Below are positions 18,863 to 27,338 of a stretch of DNA of 64,000 nucleotides, piece after piece. This stretch comes from Helicobacter canadensis MIT 98-5491. GTDB lineage: Bacteria; Campylobacterota; Campylobacteria; Campylobacterales; Helicobacteraceae. The position numbers were made by a program, and so were the translations under genes. The stretch spans positions 810,950-874,949 of the forward strand of contig NZ_CM000776.2 of NCBI RefSeq assembly GCF_000162575.1. The letters are read 5' to 3'. How positions within the stretch are numbered: the first letter of the stretch is position 1; every line of letters begins with the position of its first letter. The notes under the pieces were generated by a model. It was not told the origin of the DNA. It did no database searches and saw only the letters and a list, made by a program, of their open reading frames with translations.

Positions 18863-19854
18863 AGAGATTGCCCAACAAAATGCACCATATCTACTAAACG
18901 CGTAGAATAGCCCCATTCATTGTCATACCAAGCAACAATTTTGACTTGATTGTCGTTGACAATAGTGGTGCAATCAGGGATAAAAATCGCACTATAAGGA
19001 GAACCTATGAAATCGCTTGAAACAAGTTTTTCTTCATCAATAAAAATTAAATTTTTCATTGATTCTTGAGAAGCTTTTTTGAAAGTCTCATTAACGATTT
19101 CTTTGGTAGTAGGTTTTTCTATAACGCATGTTAAATCAACCAAGCTTACATCAGGAGTTGGGACGCGGATTGCAAATCCATTGAGTTTGCCTTTAAGCTC
19201 TGGCATTACAAGTCCAATAGCCTTTGCAGCTCCAGTAGAAGTAGGTATCATATTGAGTGCAGCGGATCTTGCGCGACGCAAGTCTTTGTGTTTGGAATCA
19301 AGGAGATTTTGATCATTGGTGTAGCTATGGATAGTTGTCATTAAGCCACTTAGAATCTTAAAATTTTCGTGCAAAATCTTGGTAAGTGGAGCTAAAGCAT
19401 TTGTAGTGCAGCTAGCATTGGAAATAACAGACTCATTGGCATAGCTTAGGTGATTAACTCCATAAACAAAAGTTGGAGTATCCGTTGCTGGCGCTGAAAT
19501 AACAACGCGTTTAATACCATCATAGAGATGCAGTGAGGCTTTATTAATATCATTAAAAGCGCCTGTGCATTCTATGACGATTTCAGCACCATATTGTCCA
19601 AAATGTGTTTCTTGAATATTGCGTGTGCTAATGATTTGAATATTTTTTTGTTTGCCAATACAAATTTGATTTTCGCTAACCTTAGTAATTTCGCTACTTT
19701 GATGAACAGAATCGTATTTTAAAAGATGGATTAAAGTATCAATGGGCATAGTGGTGTTAATGGCTACTAATTCCAAATCATCTCGTTGCCCAAGAATTTT
19801 GCAAACACACAATCCAATTCTCCCTGTTCCATTCACTGCTACTTTAGTTGCCAT
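18859..19854 (-). CDS. gap: Glyceraldehyde-3-phosphate dehydrogenase
   Basis: A 331-aa GAPDH, interconverting glyceraldehyde-3-P and 1,3-bisphosphoglycerate with NAD(P). The Rossmann start VAVNGTGRIGLCVCK, the active-site NASCTTNALAPL with the nucleophilic Cys, the phosphate-binding MIPTSTGAAKAIG and the C-terminal WYDNEWGYSTR are all intact. A good AGGAGAG precedes the ATG. gap and pgi overlap by 4 bases, giving a two-gene central carbon unit. Confidence 0.96.
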   Translation of the reverse strand: MATKVAVNGTGRIGLCVCKILGQRDDLELVAINTTMPIDTLIHLLKYDSVHQSSEITKVSENQICIGKQKNIQIISTRNIQETHFGQYGAEIVIECTGAFNDINKASLHLYDGIKRVVISAPATDTPTFVYGVNHLSYANESVISNASCTTNALAPLTKILHENFKILSGLMTTIHSYTNDQNLLDSKHKDLRRARSAALNMIPTSTGAAKAIGLVMPELKGKLNGFAIRVPTPDVSLVDLTCVIEKPTTKEIVNETFKKASQESMKNLIFIDEEKLVSSDFIGSPYSAIFIPDCTTIVNDNQVKIVAWYDNEWGYSTRLVDMVHFVGQSL

Positions 19855-20023
19855 AACTCTCCTTTTTAAAATTTAATTTTTAGAGTTTATTCTATTCAAA
19901 AAAAGCTTAATAAACCTAAATTTTACAAAGATTTTTGACATGCAGATTTTAGTTTATTTTATGAAAAAAGGATTTTTTGAATGTAAAAGACACATAAAAA
20001 GTCTATTTTTTCCGCTAAAAGCC

Positions 20024-20079
20024 TTGCAAAGCTAATATTTTATGATACAATAATGCCGTTCAAAATAAAAATATGGAGG
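20024..20079 (+). promoter_or_regulatory. hup promoter and ribosome binding site
   Basis: A -35-like TTGCAA (20024-20029) is 16 bases from an extended -10, TGATACAAT (20043-20051). Transcription would begin near 20058. The strong Shine-Dalgarno GGAGG (20075-20079) sits 8 bases before ATG 20088 and decides that start over the ATG at 20073, which overlaps the Shine-Dalgarno. The rest of the 233-base spacer to gap holds no other gene. Confidence 0.6.
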
Positions 20080-20087
20080 TTTCCAAA

Positions 20088-20378
20088 ATGAACAAATCTG
20101 AATTTGTTGACTTAGTAAAAGAAGTTGGTGAGTATGAAACAAAAAAAGAAGCTGAAAAAGCAATTAGTGCATTCACTGCTGCTATTGAGAAAGCTTTATC
20201 CAAAAAAGATGGAAGTGTTGAACTTGTAGGTTTTGGTAAATTTGAAACTGTGCTTCAAAAAGGTAAAGAGGGAACTGTGCCTGGAACAACTAAAAAATAT
20301 AAAACAAAAGACAAATTTGTTCCAAAGTTTAAAGCTGGAAAAGGCTTTAAAGACGCTGTTGCAGCTGCAAAAAAATAA
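20088..20378 (+). CDS. hup: Histone-like DNA-binding protein HU
   Basis: A 96-aa nucleoid protein that bends DNA as a dimer. MNKSEFVDLVKEVG begins the helical dimerisation part, VELVGFGKFETV leads into the beta arm, and the arm ends in a Lys-rich C-terminus (KFKAGKGFKDAVAAAKK). The conserved arm-tip proline is present in GTVPGTTKKYK. Start chosen by the GGAGG. A hairpin terminator follows before the tRNA gene. Confidence 0.95.
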   Translation: MNKSEFVDLVKEVGEYETKKEAEKAISAFTAAIEKALSKKDGSVELVGFGKFETVLQKGKEGTVPGTTKKYKTKDKFVPKFKAGKGFKDAVAAAKK

Positions 20379-20390
20379 CTTCTGCTTTAT

Positions 20391-20427
20391 TTCTCCCTCT
20401 TTAAGGGGGGATTTCAATTTCTTTTTT
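20391..20427 (+). terminator. hup terminator
   Basis: After the hup stop, TCTCCC pairs with GGGGGA across a TCTTTAA loop. An interrupted U-rich tail (TTTCAATTTCTTTTTT) runs up to the first base of the tRNA. One pair is G-U. The terminator lies immediately before the tRNA gene, so some read-through could feed the tRNA. Confidence 0.65.
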
Positions 20428-20504
20428 GTCCTCGTAGCTCAGCTGGATAGAGCACACGATTCCTAATCGTGAGGCCATGCGTTCGAATCGCATCGTGGAC
20501 ACCA
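20428..20504 (+). tRNA. tRNA-Arg (anticodon CCU)
   Basis: A complete 77-nt cloverleaf with encoded CCA. The acceptor is GTCCTCG/CGTGGAC, the D stem GCTC/GAGC, the anticodon stem CACGA/TCGTG with loop TTCCTAA (anticodon CCT, 20462-20464), the variable loop AGGCC, and the T stem ATGCG/CGCAT with loop TTCGAAT. It reads AGG codons. Acceptor position 5-68 is a U-U mismatch; all other stems pair normally. Confidence 0.95.
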
Positions 20505-20538
20505 CTCCAAGTAAATTTTAGATATTTAAGGATTTGTA

Positions 20539-21243
20539 ATGAGTAAAATAAGTGCAATTATTTTAGGATTTTTCTTTGTTGTTGGTAGTTTTATTATGGT
20601 CTTTGGTGCTAGTAAGGCTATTGTTGATATTAAATCAATGGAAAGGAGTGTTGTCGTTAAGGGTTTGAGCGAAAAAGAGGTTTTAGCAGATGTGATGATT
20701 TTTCCTATTAATTTTACGCGTGCAAGTAATGATTTAAATGTTTTGTATCAAGAATTAGAAAATGATTCTAAAAAAATCATAGAATTTTTGCAAAAAATAG
20801 GTATTCAAGCAGAAGAAATTACAATAGAAGCACCAAAAATCACCGATAAAGTAGGGAGTGCTTATGGTGAATCACAAAGCATTGTTTATCGCTATTCAGG
20901 AGAAGGTAGAGTTTTAGTTTATACTAATAAAGTGGATTTAGGAAGAAGAGCTTTAGAGAAGCTTACAGAACTTGGCAAAGAAGGCACGGTAGTTAGAGTA
21001 GATGATTATGAGATTGAATATCTTTATACTAAACTTAATGAAGTTAAGCCAGAAATGGTTGAGGAAGCTACTTTTAACGCAAGAGAAGTAGCACAGAAGT
21101 TTGCTCAAGATTCTCAAAGCACGCTAGGCAAAATCAAAAAAGCTTCACAGGGGCAATTTAGTGTGTCAAACCGAGATAGAAATACCCCTCATATTAAAAA
21201 GGTGCGTGTGGTTTCTACGATCGAATATTATTTGCAAGATTAA
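20539..21243 (+). CDS. SIMPL (DUF541) domain protein
   Basis: A 234-aa protein with an N-terminal membrane anchor or uncleaved signal (about residues 5-27) and a periplasmic SIMPL/YggE-type domain. Recognisable pieces are VVVKGLSEKEVLADV, followed by an ASNDLNVLYQELENDSKKI helix and the C-terminal VRVVSTIEYYL strand. Members are linked to envelope or oxidative stress, but the molecular role is unknown. It stands alone after the tRNA and converges with the comF-like gene, overlapping by 4 bases. Confidence 0.8.
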   Translation: MSKISAIILGFFFVVGSFIMVFGASKAIVDIKSMERSVVVKGLSEKEVLADVMIFPINFTRASNDLNVLYQELENDSKKIIEFLQKIGIQAEEITIEAPKITDKVGSAYGESQSIVYRYSGEGRVLVYTNKVDLGRRALEKLTELGKEGTVVRVDDYEIEYLYTKLNEVKPEMVEEATFNAREVAQKFAQDSQSTLGKIKKASQGQFSVSNRDRNTPHIKKVRVVSTIEYYLQD

Positions 21244-21812
21244 TATTTTGCATCGCTTAAAACAAAAGCCATAAGCACATTTGCTCCTTTATTTGCCAAG
21301 AGGTTTTGTGCTTCTTTGAGCGTTAAACCCGTAGTGATAAGGTCATCAAATAAGATGATGTTTTTGTGGGCAATGTTTTGCGTAAGGTAAAAATTGCGTG
21401 GATTATTTTGGCGGAATTTCAAGTCCTTTCCTGCATAAGAAACAGAATTTTGAGCTAACAATGTGTGATAAAGTGGGGTGATACCTAGTTTTTTGAAATA
21501 CTTAAGAAAAATGGCATTGTGTGCATAGCCTTGTTTGCTAATTTTATCATCAATTCCTATTCCATAGGCTTTTAGCGGGGATTGCAGTGTTTGTTTTAAA
21601 AAAAGATATGCTTTTTTGGCTAGTAAGTGATAGATTTTACTCCCAATAATTTGGTATTTGGCGTGTAGTAAAAACTGAATTTCTTGATAATCATAAAAGC
21701 TATAAACTTTAAGATTGTCTAAGATTCTCACTCTAGGTTGAATTGCAATTGCTTCAAAACACGGATTGCAGAGAGTTTTGAAAGTAAAATTTCCGCAAAT
21801 TAAACAACGCAA
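21240..21812 (-). CDS. ComF-family phosphoribosyltransferase-like protein
   Basis: A 190-aa member of the ComF/GntX family. Four N-terminal cysteines (C3, C6, C15, C18 in MRCLICGNFTFKTLCNPC) form a probable zinc finger. The PRPP-binding motif IILFDDLITTG lies near the C-terminus. ComF proteins act in DNA uptake during natural transformation; H. pylori has a homologue after tmk in the same order. It overlaps tmk by 13 bases, so it is the last gene of the long minus-strand operon. Confidence 0.82.
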   Translation of the reverse strand: MRCLICGNFTFKTLCNPCFEAIAIQPRVRILDNLKVYSFYDYQEIQFLLHAKYQIIGSKIYHLLAKKAYLFLKQTLQSPLKAYGIGIDDKISKQGYAHNAIFLKYFKKLGITPLYHTLLAQNSVSYAGKDLKFRQNNPRNFYLTQNIAHKNIILFDDLITTGLTLKEAQNLLANKGANVLMAFVLSDAKY

Positions 21813-22384
21813 TTTTCTTTACCTATGAAATCAACTATTTGTTTTGTAATGGAATCTTTGGGCAAATTAGCATTAATAATGCGATGCTCTAAAGATAGCT
21901 TTTGGGTAATGGATTTTATTCTTTCTTGCAAAGAAAGGAGATATTCTAAGCCCCTTTGCTCAATCTTATCATTTCCTTTGGAATTTAAGCGCTTTTGCAA
22001 ATCATCCTTTTGCAACTCCAAAATAATAACTTTATTGGGTAGGATTCCTTGCGTAGCAAAGAGATTGAAAGTTTTGAGTGTGTCAAAATCAAAATCTTTT
22101 GCATACGCCATTCCAGAAATTAAACTCCTATCGGCAATAATAAGATTATTAGCGTGAGATTGTAAAATTTCATTTGCATGTTGGGCTCTATCGGCAAGAA
22201 AGAGTAACATTTCAGCTCTGCTATCTAGTTGGATAGAATCTTGTAATAAAATTTCTCTTAGCCTTACTCCAAGATTGGTTGCTCCAGGTTCAAAAGTAAA
22301 AATAGCTTTTTTGAAAAAAAGCTTAAGTGCTTGAATCTGAGTGCTTTTGCCGCTTGTATCAATTCCTTCAATGGCGACATACAT
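21800..22384 (-). CDS. tmk: Thymidylate kinase
   Basis: A 194-aa dTMP kinase. The P-loop EGIDTSGKST lies near residues 6-15, the DR(S/Y) motif is ADRSLISGMAYAKD, and the lid region is around KRLNSKGNDKIEQRG. Standard length. Its start lies inside the end of coaD (17-base overlap), matching the coaD-tmk order known from H. pylori. Confidence 0.95.
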   Translation of the reverse strand: MYVAIEGIDTSGKSTQIQALKLFFKKAIFTFEPGATNLGVRLREILLQDSIQLDSRAEMLLFLADRAQHANEILQSHANNLIIADRSLISGMAYAKDFDFDTLKTFNLFATQGILPNKVIILELQKDDLQKRLNSKGNDKIEQRGLEYLLSLQERIKSITQKLSLEHRIINANLPKDSITKQIVDFIGKENCVV

Positions 22385-22868
22385 AGTGATTCCTTATAAA
22401 GTCATTAACGCTTTTTGGAACAAGATGTGAAATATTTCCATTATGGAGTAGGATAGATCGCACGACACTTGAGCTAATAAAGGCATTTTGTAAGGAGGGC
22501 ATTAGGTAAATAGTTTCTAGTTTTCTATTAAGTGAGGCATTAGCATAACCCATTTGCAATTCGTATTCAAAGTCGCTAACTGCCCTAAGTCCTCTAATGA
22601 GAATATTTGATTCTTGCTCTCTAGCAAAATCTGCTACAAGATGACTAAAACCACTGACGCTAAGAGTGCATGAGGTTTCTCCTAATTCATTAATGGCGAA
22701 TTGAACCATTTTGATTCGTTCTTCTTGGGTAAAAAGAGGCTTTTTGCTATCGCTTTTTGCAACTGCGATAATTAATCCATCAAAAAGTTTGCAAGCCCTT
22801 TGAATAACATCTAAATGCCCATTGGTGATTGGATCAAAAGTGCCAGGATAGATTGCAATTTTTGCCAT
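22368..22868 (-). CDS. coaD: Phosphopantetheine adenylyltransferase
   Basis: A 166-aa enzyme of coenzyme A synthesis, adenylating 4'-phosphopantetheine. The nucleotidyltransferase start IAIYPGTFDPITNGHLDVI holds the HxGH-like TNGH. ILIRGLRAVSDFEYELQM and the C-terminal FISSSVVRSI (ISSS motif) are typical. It follows pyrC directly and overlaps tmk. Confidence 0.96.
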   Translation of the reverse strand: MAKIAIYPGTFDPITNGHLDVIQRACKLFDGLIIAVAKSDSKKPLFTQEERIKMVQFAINELGETSCTLSVSGFSHLVADFAREQESNILIRGLRAVSDFEYELQMGYANASLNRKLETIYLMPSLQNAFISSSVVRSILLHNGNISHLVPKSVNDFIRNHYVCRH

Positions 22869-23873
22869 TTAAGCTAGACTCCATTCTAGAGTATTTCCAG
22901 CAAACATAGGGACAATGCCACTTAACTCTTCTTTAATTTGCATTGGTTTTTTAATAAGAGTAATTTGTTTGTTGGTGCGAGGTAGATTGTAAATTTGGCT
23001 TGCATTAAGACTGACAAAAGATTCAAGATTTTCTAATGCATTATGCGTATCAAAAATTTGTGCGAGAGCTGGAAGTAAAATAGGCGCACTAAAAATTCCT
23101 GCAGCACCCTTCTTGCTTTCTTTATTGATTTTAGGATGCGGTGCTGAATCGCTCCCAAATGAGAATTTTTTGTGTGCATTAAGTGCGATTTGTAGCAAAG
23201 ATTCTTGATCTTTTTTTGTTTTTAAAATTGGTTTGCAGAAATAATGTGGATTTAACATGTCTCCAATCACATTATCTAAATTTAATGAAATGTGGTGCAA
23301 AGTAAGCGTGGCAAAAAGATTTTCATATTTTTCTACAAGAGTAATTGAACGCCTATCGCTTAGATGCTCAAAAATAATTTTGAGTTTTGGGAAATTGGTT
23401 GCAAGGTATTCAAAAATGGGATGAAATTCAACCTCTCGCTCTAACACAAATCCATTGCTTTCTCCATGAATGCTTAGAATCATTCCTATTTCTTGGGCTA
23501 TTTCCAAGATTTCTAGGATTTTTGGGCTAAGAATCTCACTGACACCATTTTCACTTCCGGTGGTTGATCCTTTTGGATAAAGTTTGAGAATAAAGATTCC
23601 ATTGTTTTTAGCAGTTTGCAATTCTTCTTTATTAAGGTTTTCATTGAGGTATAGTGACATTAAGGGTTCAAAATCTTTTGATTGTGAGGCTTGCAAGATT
23701 CTTTGTTTGTATGCTAAAGCAGATTGGACATCAAAAATAGGAGGATTGAGGTTTGGCATAACAAGTGCAGCACTAAAGCAACTAGCAGTGTATTCTATGA
23801 CATTTTGTAGCATTTCTCCATCACGCAAATGCAGATGCATATCAAAGGGAGATTGTAGAGTAATAGTATTCAT
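22869..23873 (-). CDS. pyrC: Dihydroorotase (catalytic)
   Basis: A 334-aa zinc amidohydrolase of pyrimidine synthesis, of the E. coli PyrC type. The metal motif is intact in FDMHLHLRDG (HxH). Later ligand regions are LSIHGES, IIFEHLSDR, TLTLHHI and FGSDSAPH. It is the active enzyme of this operon; another gene upstream encodes a metal-site-less relative. It overlaps the preceding mutase gene by one base and abuts coaD. Confidence 0.95.
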   Translation of the reverse strand: MNTITLQSPFDMHLHLRDGEMLQNVIEYTASCFSAALVMPNLNPPIFDVQSALAYKQRILQASQSKDFEPLMSLYLNENLNKEELQTAKNNGIFILKLYPKGSTTGSENGVSEILSPKILEILEIAQEIGMILSIHGESNGFVLEREVEFHPIFEYLATNFPKLKIIFEHLSDRRSITLVEKYENLFATLTLHHISLNLDNVIGDMLNPHYFCKPILKTKKDQESLLQIALNAHKKFSFGSDSAPHPKINKESKKGAAGIFSAPILLPALAQIFDTHNALENLESFVSLNASQIYNLPRTNKQITLIKKPMQIKEELSGIVPMFAGNTLEWSLA

Positions 23874-25240
23874 TATAAATCCTTTTTAAGTAACCCCAAA
23901 AGGGCATTTTGATAAATTTCTTTTGCGAGTTCATTTTTTGCTTCAAAGCGTGTTACTAGCATAGGTGTTGTGTTGCTTGCTCTAATTAATCCCCAACCCT
24001 CTTTAAAAATAACTCTTAATCCATCAATATCAATAATTTCTACGATTTCTGGGAAATCTTTGGGAGGATTTTTGAGCGTTTCTTTGAGTTGTTGAATGAT
24101 TTGAAATTTCTTTTCTTCAGTAGTTGGAATTTTCATTTCATCGGTGGAATAGAGTTTTGGAAGAGTTTGAAGAATTTTGTCAAATTCCAATCCATCTTCT
24201 TTAATGAGTTCTAAAACTCGCAATGCAGCGTAAGTGGCATCATCAAAGCCAAAGTATCGATCATTAAAGAAAATATGTCCGCTTACTTCAAAAGCAAGGT
24301 GAGCATTAGTTTCTTTGAGTTTGATTTTAAGGTTACTATGCCCTGTTTTATACATAATTGCTTTCCCAATTTTATTAATGGATTCAAACATATTCAAAGA
24401 GCATTTAACTTCCCCAATGATGATAGGATTTGGGATTTTTTGTGCAAAAATGATTGCCAATTCATCACCTTTATAAACTTTATCGCCCTTAATGAGTGCT
24501 AATCTATCGCCATCTCCATCAAAGGCAAAACCAATTCCGCCCTTTTTTGCTACTAATTTTTTAAGATCTTCTAAATTTTTCTCTTCGCTTGGATCTGGAT
24601 GGTGGTTTGGAAAAGTTCCATCTGGGTTAAGATATAAACCTTCAAATTTAAGCTCTAATTTTTTTAGAATCTCGACAATCCCAACTCCTGCAATTCCATT
24701 TCCGCAATCTAAGTTAATGGGGATATTTAAGCCTTTTAGATGTTGAAACTCTTGAGAGAGAAAATCAATGTATTTTTCCAATGCATTTAGCTTTTGGGGT
24801 GTTTCTATTTTGACTTTTGGAGTTTGCAAAGAGTAGAAATCTTGCTCGAGTTTGTAAATGTCTTCTCCAAAAAAAGGTTGCTTTAAGAGTGTGATTTTAA
24901 AGCCATTGTATTGTGGCGGATTGTGCGATCCTGTGATTATAATGCTACCATCAAGGCTTAATCCATTAAAATCAGTATAAAGCGCAAAATAACCAACAGG
25001 TGTTGGAATTTGACCTAGGTTGTAGGTGGTGATTCCACTTGCACCAATTCCACTGCATAGCCAATCAAAAATAATAGGAGAATGCACCCTTGCATCATAA
25101 CCCACCCCCAGAGTTTTTCCTCCTCTTTTTTTAAGTTCTTCTCCCAAAAGAAAGCCAATTTTAATGACATTGTCTTGAGTTAAGTCTTGGTTGTAAATTC
25201 CGCGAATGTCATATTCCCTAAAGATTGTTAATTTTTCCAT
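23873..25240 (-). CDS. Phosphomannomutase/phosphoglucomutase
   Basis: A 455-aa alpha-D-phosphohexomutase. The N-terminus reads FREYDIRGIYNQDL, the catalytic phosphoserine loop is ITGSHNPPQYNGFK, the magnesium loop is FDGDGDRLAL, the sugar-specificity loop is AFEVSGHIFF, and the phosphate-binding site is LIRASNTTPMLVTRFEA. It supplies mannose-1-P or glucose-1-P for LPS and glycan precursors (AlgC/ManB type). Which hexose it prefers cannot be told here. Overlaps pyrC by one base. Confidence 0.93.
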   Translation of the reverse strand: MEKLTIFREYDIRGIYNQDLTQDNVIKIGFLLGEELKKRGGKTLGVGYDARVHSPIIFDWLCSGIGASGITTYNLGQIPTPVGYFALYTDFNGLSLDGSIIITGSHNPPQYNGFKITLLKQPFFGEDIYKLEQDFYSLQTPKVKIETPQKLNALEKYIDFLSQEFQHLKGLNIPINLDCGNGIAGVGIVEILKKLELKFEGLYLNPDGTFPNHHPDPSEEKNLEDLKKLVAKKGGIGFAFDGDGDRLALIKGDKVYKGDELAIIFAQKIPNPIIIGEVKCSLNMFESINKIGKAIMYKTGHSNLKIKLKETNAHLAFEVSGHIFFNDRYFGFDDATYAALRVLELIKEDGLEFDKILQTLPKLYSTDEMKIPTTEEKKFQIIQQLKETLKNPPKDFPEIVEIIDIDGLRVIFKEGWGLIRASNTTPMLVTRFEAKNELAKEIYQNALLGLLKKDL

Positions 25241-25248
25241 ATTTCTCC

Positions 25249-26472
25249 TTAAATGATTTGTTTTCCGCTAATATAAAGAGCTTTGGCTTCTTTTGCATAG
25301 AGCAAAAGATCAAGTGCGCTTTGGTGTTTGGTATTTAGTTTAAAAATGGCAAAATCAGGCAAAAATCCCTTTTGGAGTGAGCCTGTTTTTATTCCGAGTG
25401 GATTATTTTTGTGAGCATAATAAGTAACTCCTAAAAGGAGAGTTTTAGCTAGTGATTCTAAATCTTCATTGGCATAAACATATAAGGCAGTGCGGAGTTC
25501 ATCAAGGAGTGAGAGCGAATCATTGGAGCTTTTGCCATCGGTGGCAAAAATAGGATGAATTCCAAGCTTTTTGCAAAGATTTAAATCTAATACTTTATTG
25601 TTTAAAAGGCGATTTGATTTCACGCAAGAAATGATATGCCCTTGCATTTTTGCGATAGCTTCTAATTCTTGATGGGTGGCTTCTAGACAATGCACAAAGT
25701 AGGGTTTTAGTGTTTTTAAAGATTCTAAGAATTCACTGGGGGTATAAAAGGGCTGCATTTGGGCGTTGAAAAATTTTTTAAAAAAGTTTTGAAAATATCC
25801 TGTTTTGGATTCTAGCCATTCTCTTTCTTCTTTGGATTCTAAAAAATGAACGCTTAGTGGTAGATTCTGTGTTTTTGCTAAGTTAAGGGCTTGTTTAAGT
25901 AAGGCAGGATGCACAGAATAGGGTGAATGAATAGCAAGAGCAGGAAAAAACTTTTGCGAAGCAAATTTTTTAGATTCTTCTAGCCTTGCAAGGAGATTTT
26001 GATAAAGTGCATCCAAAATTTCAGGCTTAGAGCCCATAACTTCATTGAAATAAAATGTGCGTAAAGGGCTATTGGCTAGTATTTCTAAGTCATAACCATA
26101 GCTTGAAATTGCACCTACAAAACCTACACCACTTTTGAGTAAATTTTGGATTTCTTGCTGCATTTGTGTTTGAAGTGAATCATCCATTAAAGAATCGCGA
26201 TTTTTTATCACACTATCAAGCCATTTCCCAAAATTCCCAAATTCCAAAACCCCCTTATTTTGACTAAACTCTAAATGCAAATGGAGGTTAGAGAGAGTTG
26301 GAGTAATCACGCAATTATGGTAATATTGTTGGTATTTTGCAGGTTTGTTTTGCAGGTTTTCATACAAATCAATCTCTAAAATTTCTTTTTCGTTAAAATA
26401 GATTCCACCTTTTTTTAATGTTGTAAAGCTTTCATCGCAAAGCAATAAAGAATCAGCCCCTATTAAATACAT
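25249..26472 (-). CDS. Amidohydrolase, probable aminofutalosine deaminase
   Basis: A 407-aa amidohydrolase of the chlorohydrolase/adenosine-deaminase-like group. Metal ligands are visible in NLHLHLEF (HxH), SVHFLES, YFVHCLEATH and FATDGKSSND. The genus makes menaquinone by the futalosine route, and the H. pylori homologue next to a dihydroorotase-like gene (HP0266/HP0267 order, from memory) deaminates 6-amino-6-deoxyfutalosine. That role is therefore likely but inferred. Its ATG overlaps the mscS stop by one base. Confidence 0.8.
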   Translation of the reverse strand: MYLIGADSLLLCDESFTTLKKGGIYFNEKEILEIDLYENLQNKPAKYQQYYHNCVITPTLSNLHLHLEFSQNKGVLEFGNFGKWLDSVIKNRDSLMDDSLQTQMQQEIQNLLKSGVGFVGAISSYGYDLEILANSPLRTFYFNEVMGSKPEILDALYQNLLARLEESKKFASQKFFPALAIHSPYSVHPALLKQALNLAKTQNLPLSVHFLESKEEREWLESKTGYFQNFFKKFFNAQMQPFYTPSEFLESLKTLKPYFVHCLEATHQELEAIAKMQGHIISCVKSNRLLNNKVLDLNLCKKLGIHPIFATDGKSSNDSLSLLDELRTALYVYANEDLESLAKTLLLGVTYYAHKNNPLGIKTGSLQKGFLPDFAIFKLNTKHQSALDLLLYAKEAKALYISGKQII

Positions 26473-27329
26473 TATTTTTTACCTTCAAGTAAAGGTGTTT
26501 GTGCGGGATTAATGTTAATATCAAGTTTATTGTAAGGGATTTCAATGCCTTGCTGCTCAAAAGTAGCTTTGACTTTTTGGGGAAGTGTAATATTGGCTTG
26601 AAAGTAGTTTTCAGTTTTAACCCAAAAACGCACAAGTAAATCTACGCTACTAGCATTTAAAGCATGCACGCCAACAACAGGCATTGGATCTTCTAAAACC
26701 AATTCATCTTGGGTAAAAATTTCTTCTAAAATTTGTTTAGCTTTAGCTAAATTGCTCCCATAATCAATCCCAAAAATCAAATCCATACGCCTTGTTGAAT
26801 TAATATTGACATTGATAATAGGTGAGGAAACTAACAAGGAGTTTGGCATAATGATTACTTGATTATCTGGGGTAGTGAGTTTGGTTTCAAAGAGATTAAT
26901 TGAATCAACTTTCCCTATGATAGAATTCACATTAATAGTATCACCACGATTAAATCTTCTTAAAATAACTAAGATGATTCCACTAGCAAGATTGGATAAA
27001 GAATCCTTTAAAGAAAGGGCAATTGCTAAACCAGCAGTTCCCAAAACAGCAATAATAGAAGTTGTTTTGACACCAAGATTGGTTAGTGCAGTAATAAAAG
27101 TAAGCAGTAAAATCCCCACAAAAACAACATTTTTTAGAAAAACTCCTAAAGTTTCATCTTTGGTTGTTTTAACGATAGCTTGTTCGGTATATTTTGAAAA
27201 GAGACGCGCAATATAATATCCGCAAACCATAATGACAATAGCACTAATTAGATGAGGAATGAATCCAATAAGCCATTCTATAAATTTATCAGTTAATAAA
27301 ATAATTTTTGCTTCTATTTTCTCTTGCAT
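26472..27329 (-). CDS. Small-conductance mechanosensitive channel (MscS family)
   Basis: A 285-aa MscS-size channel with three N-terminal membrane helices. The pore helix TM3 carries the Ala/Gly pattern VLGTAGLAIALSLKDSLSNLASG, quoted here across its junction. The beta domain follows (FNRGDTINVNSIIGKV, then DNQVIIMPNSLLVSSPIINV). It releases osmolytes on hypo-osmotic shock. Inserted between the dihydroorotase-like and deaminase genes, which I recall as neighbours in H. pylori. Confidence 0.92.
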   Translation of the reverse strand: MQEKIEAKIILLTDKFIEWLIGFIPHLISAIVIMVCGYYIARLFSKYTEQAIVKTTKDETLGVFLKNVVFVGILLLTFITALTNLGVKTTSIIAVLGTAGLAIALSLKDSLSNLASGIILVILRRFNRGDTINVNSIIGKVDSINLFETKLTTPDNQVIIMPNSLLVSSPIINVNINSTRRMDLIFGIDYGSNLAKAKQILEEIFTQDELVLEDPMPVVGVHALNASSVDLLVRFWVKTENYFQANITLPQKVKATFEQQGIEIPYNKLDININPAQTPLLEGKK

Positions 27330-27338
27330 TCAATCTCC

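Noticed and set aside
18863..18916. N-terminal extension of pgi
   Set aside because: The 18 extra codons lie within gap, and the ATG at 18862 overlaps the gap stop in the usual ATGA fashion.
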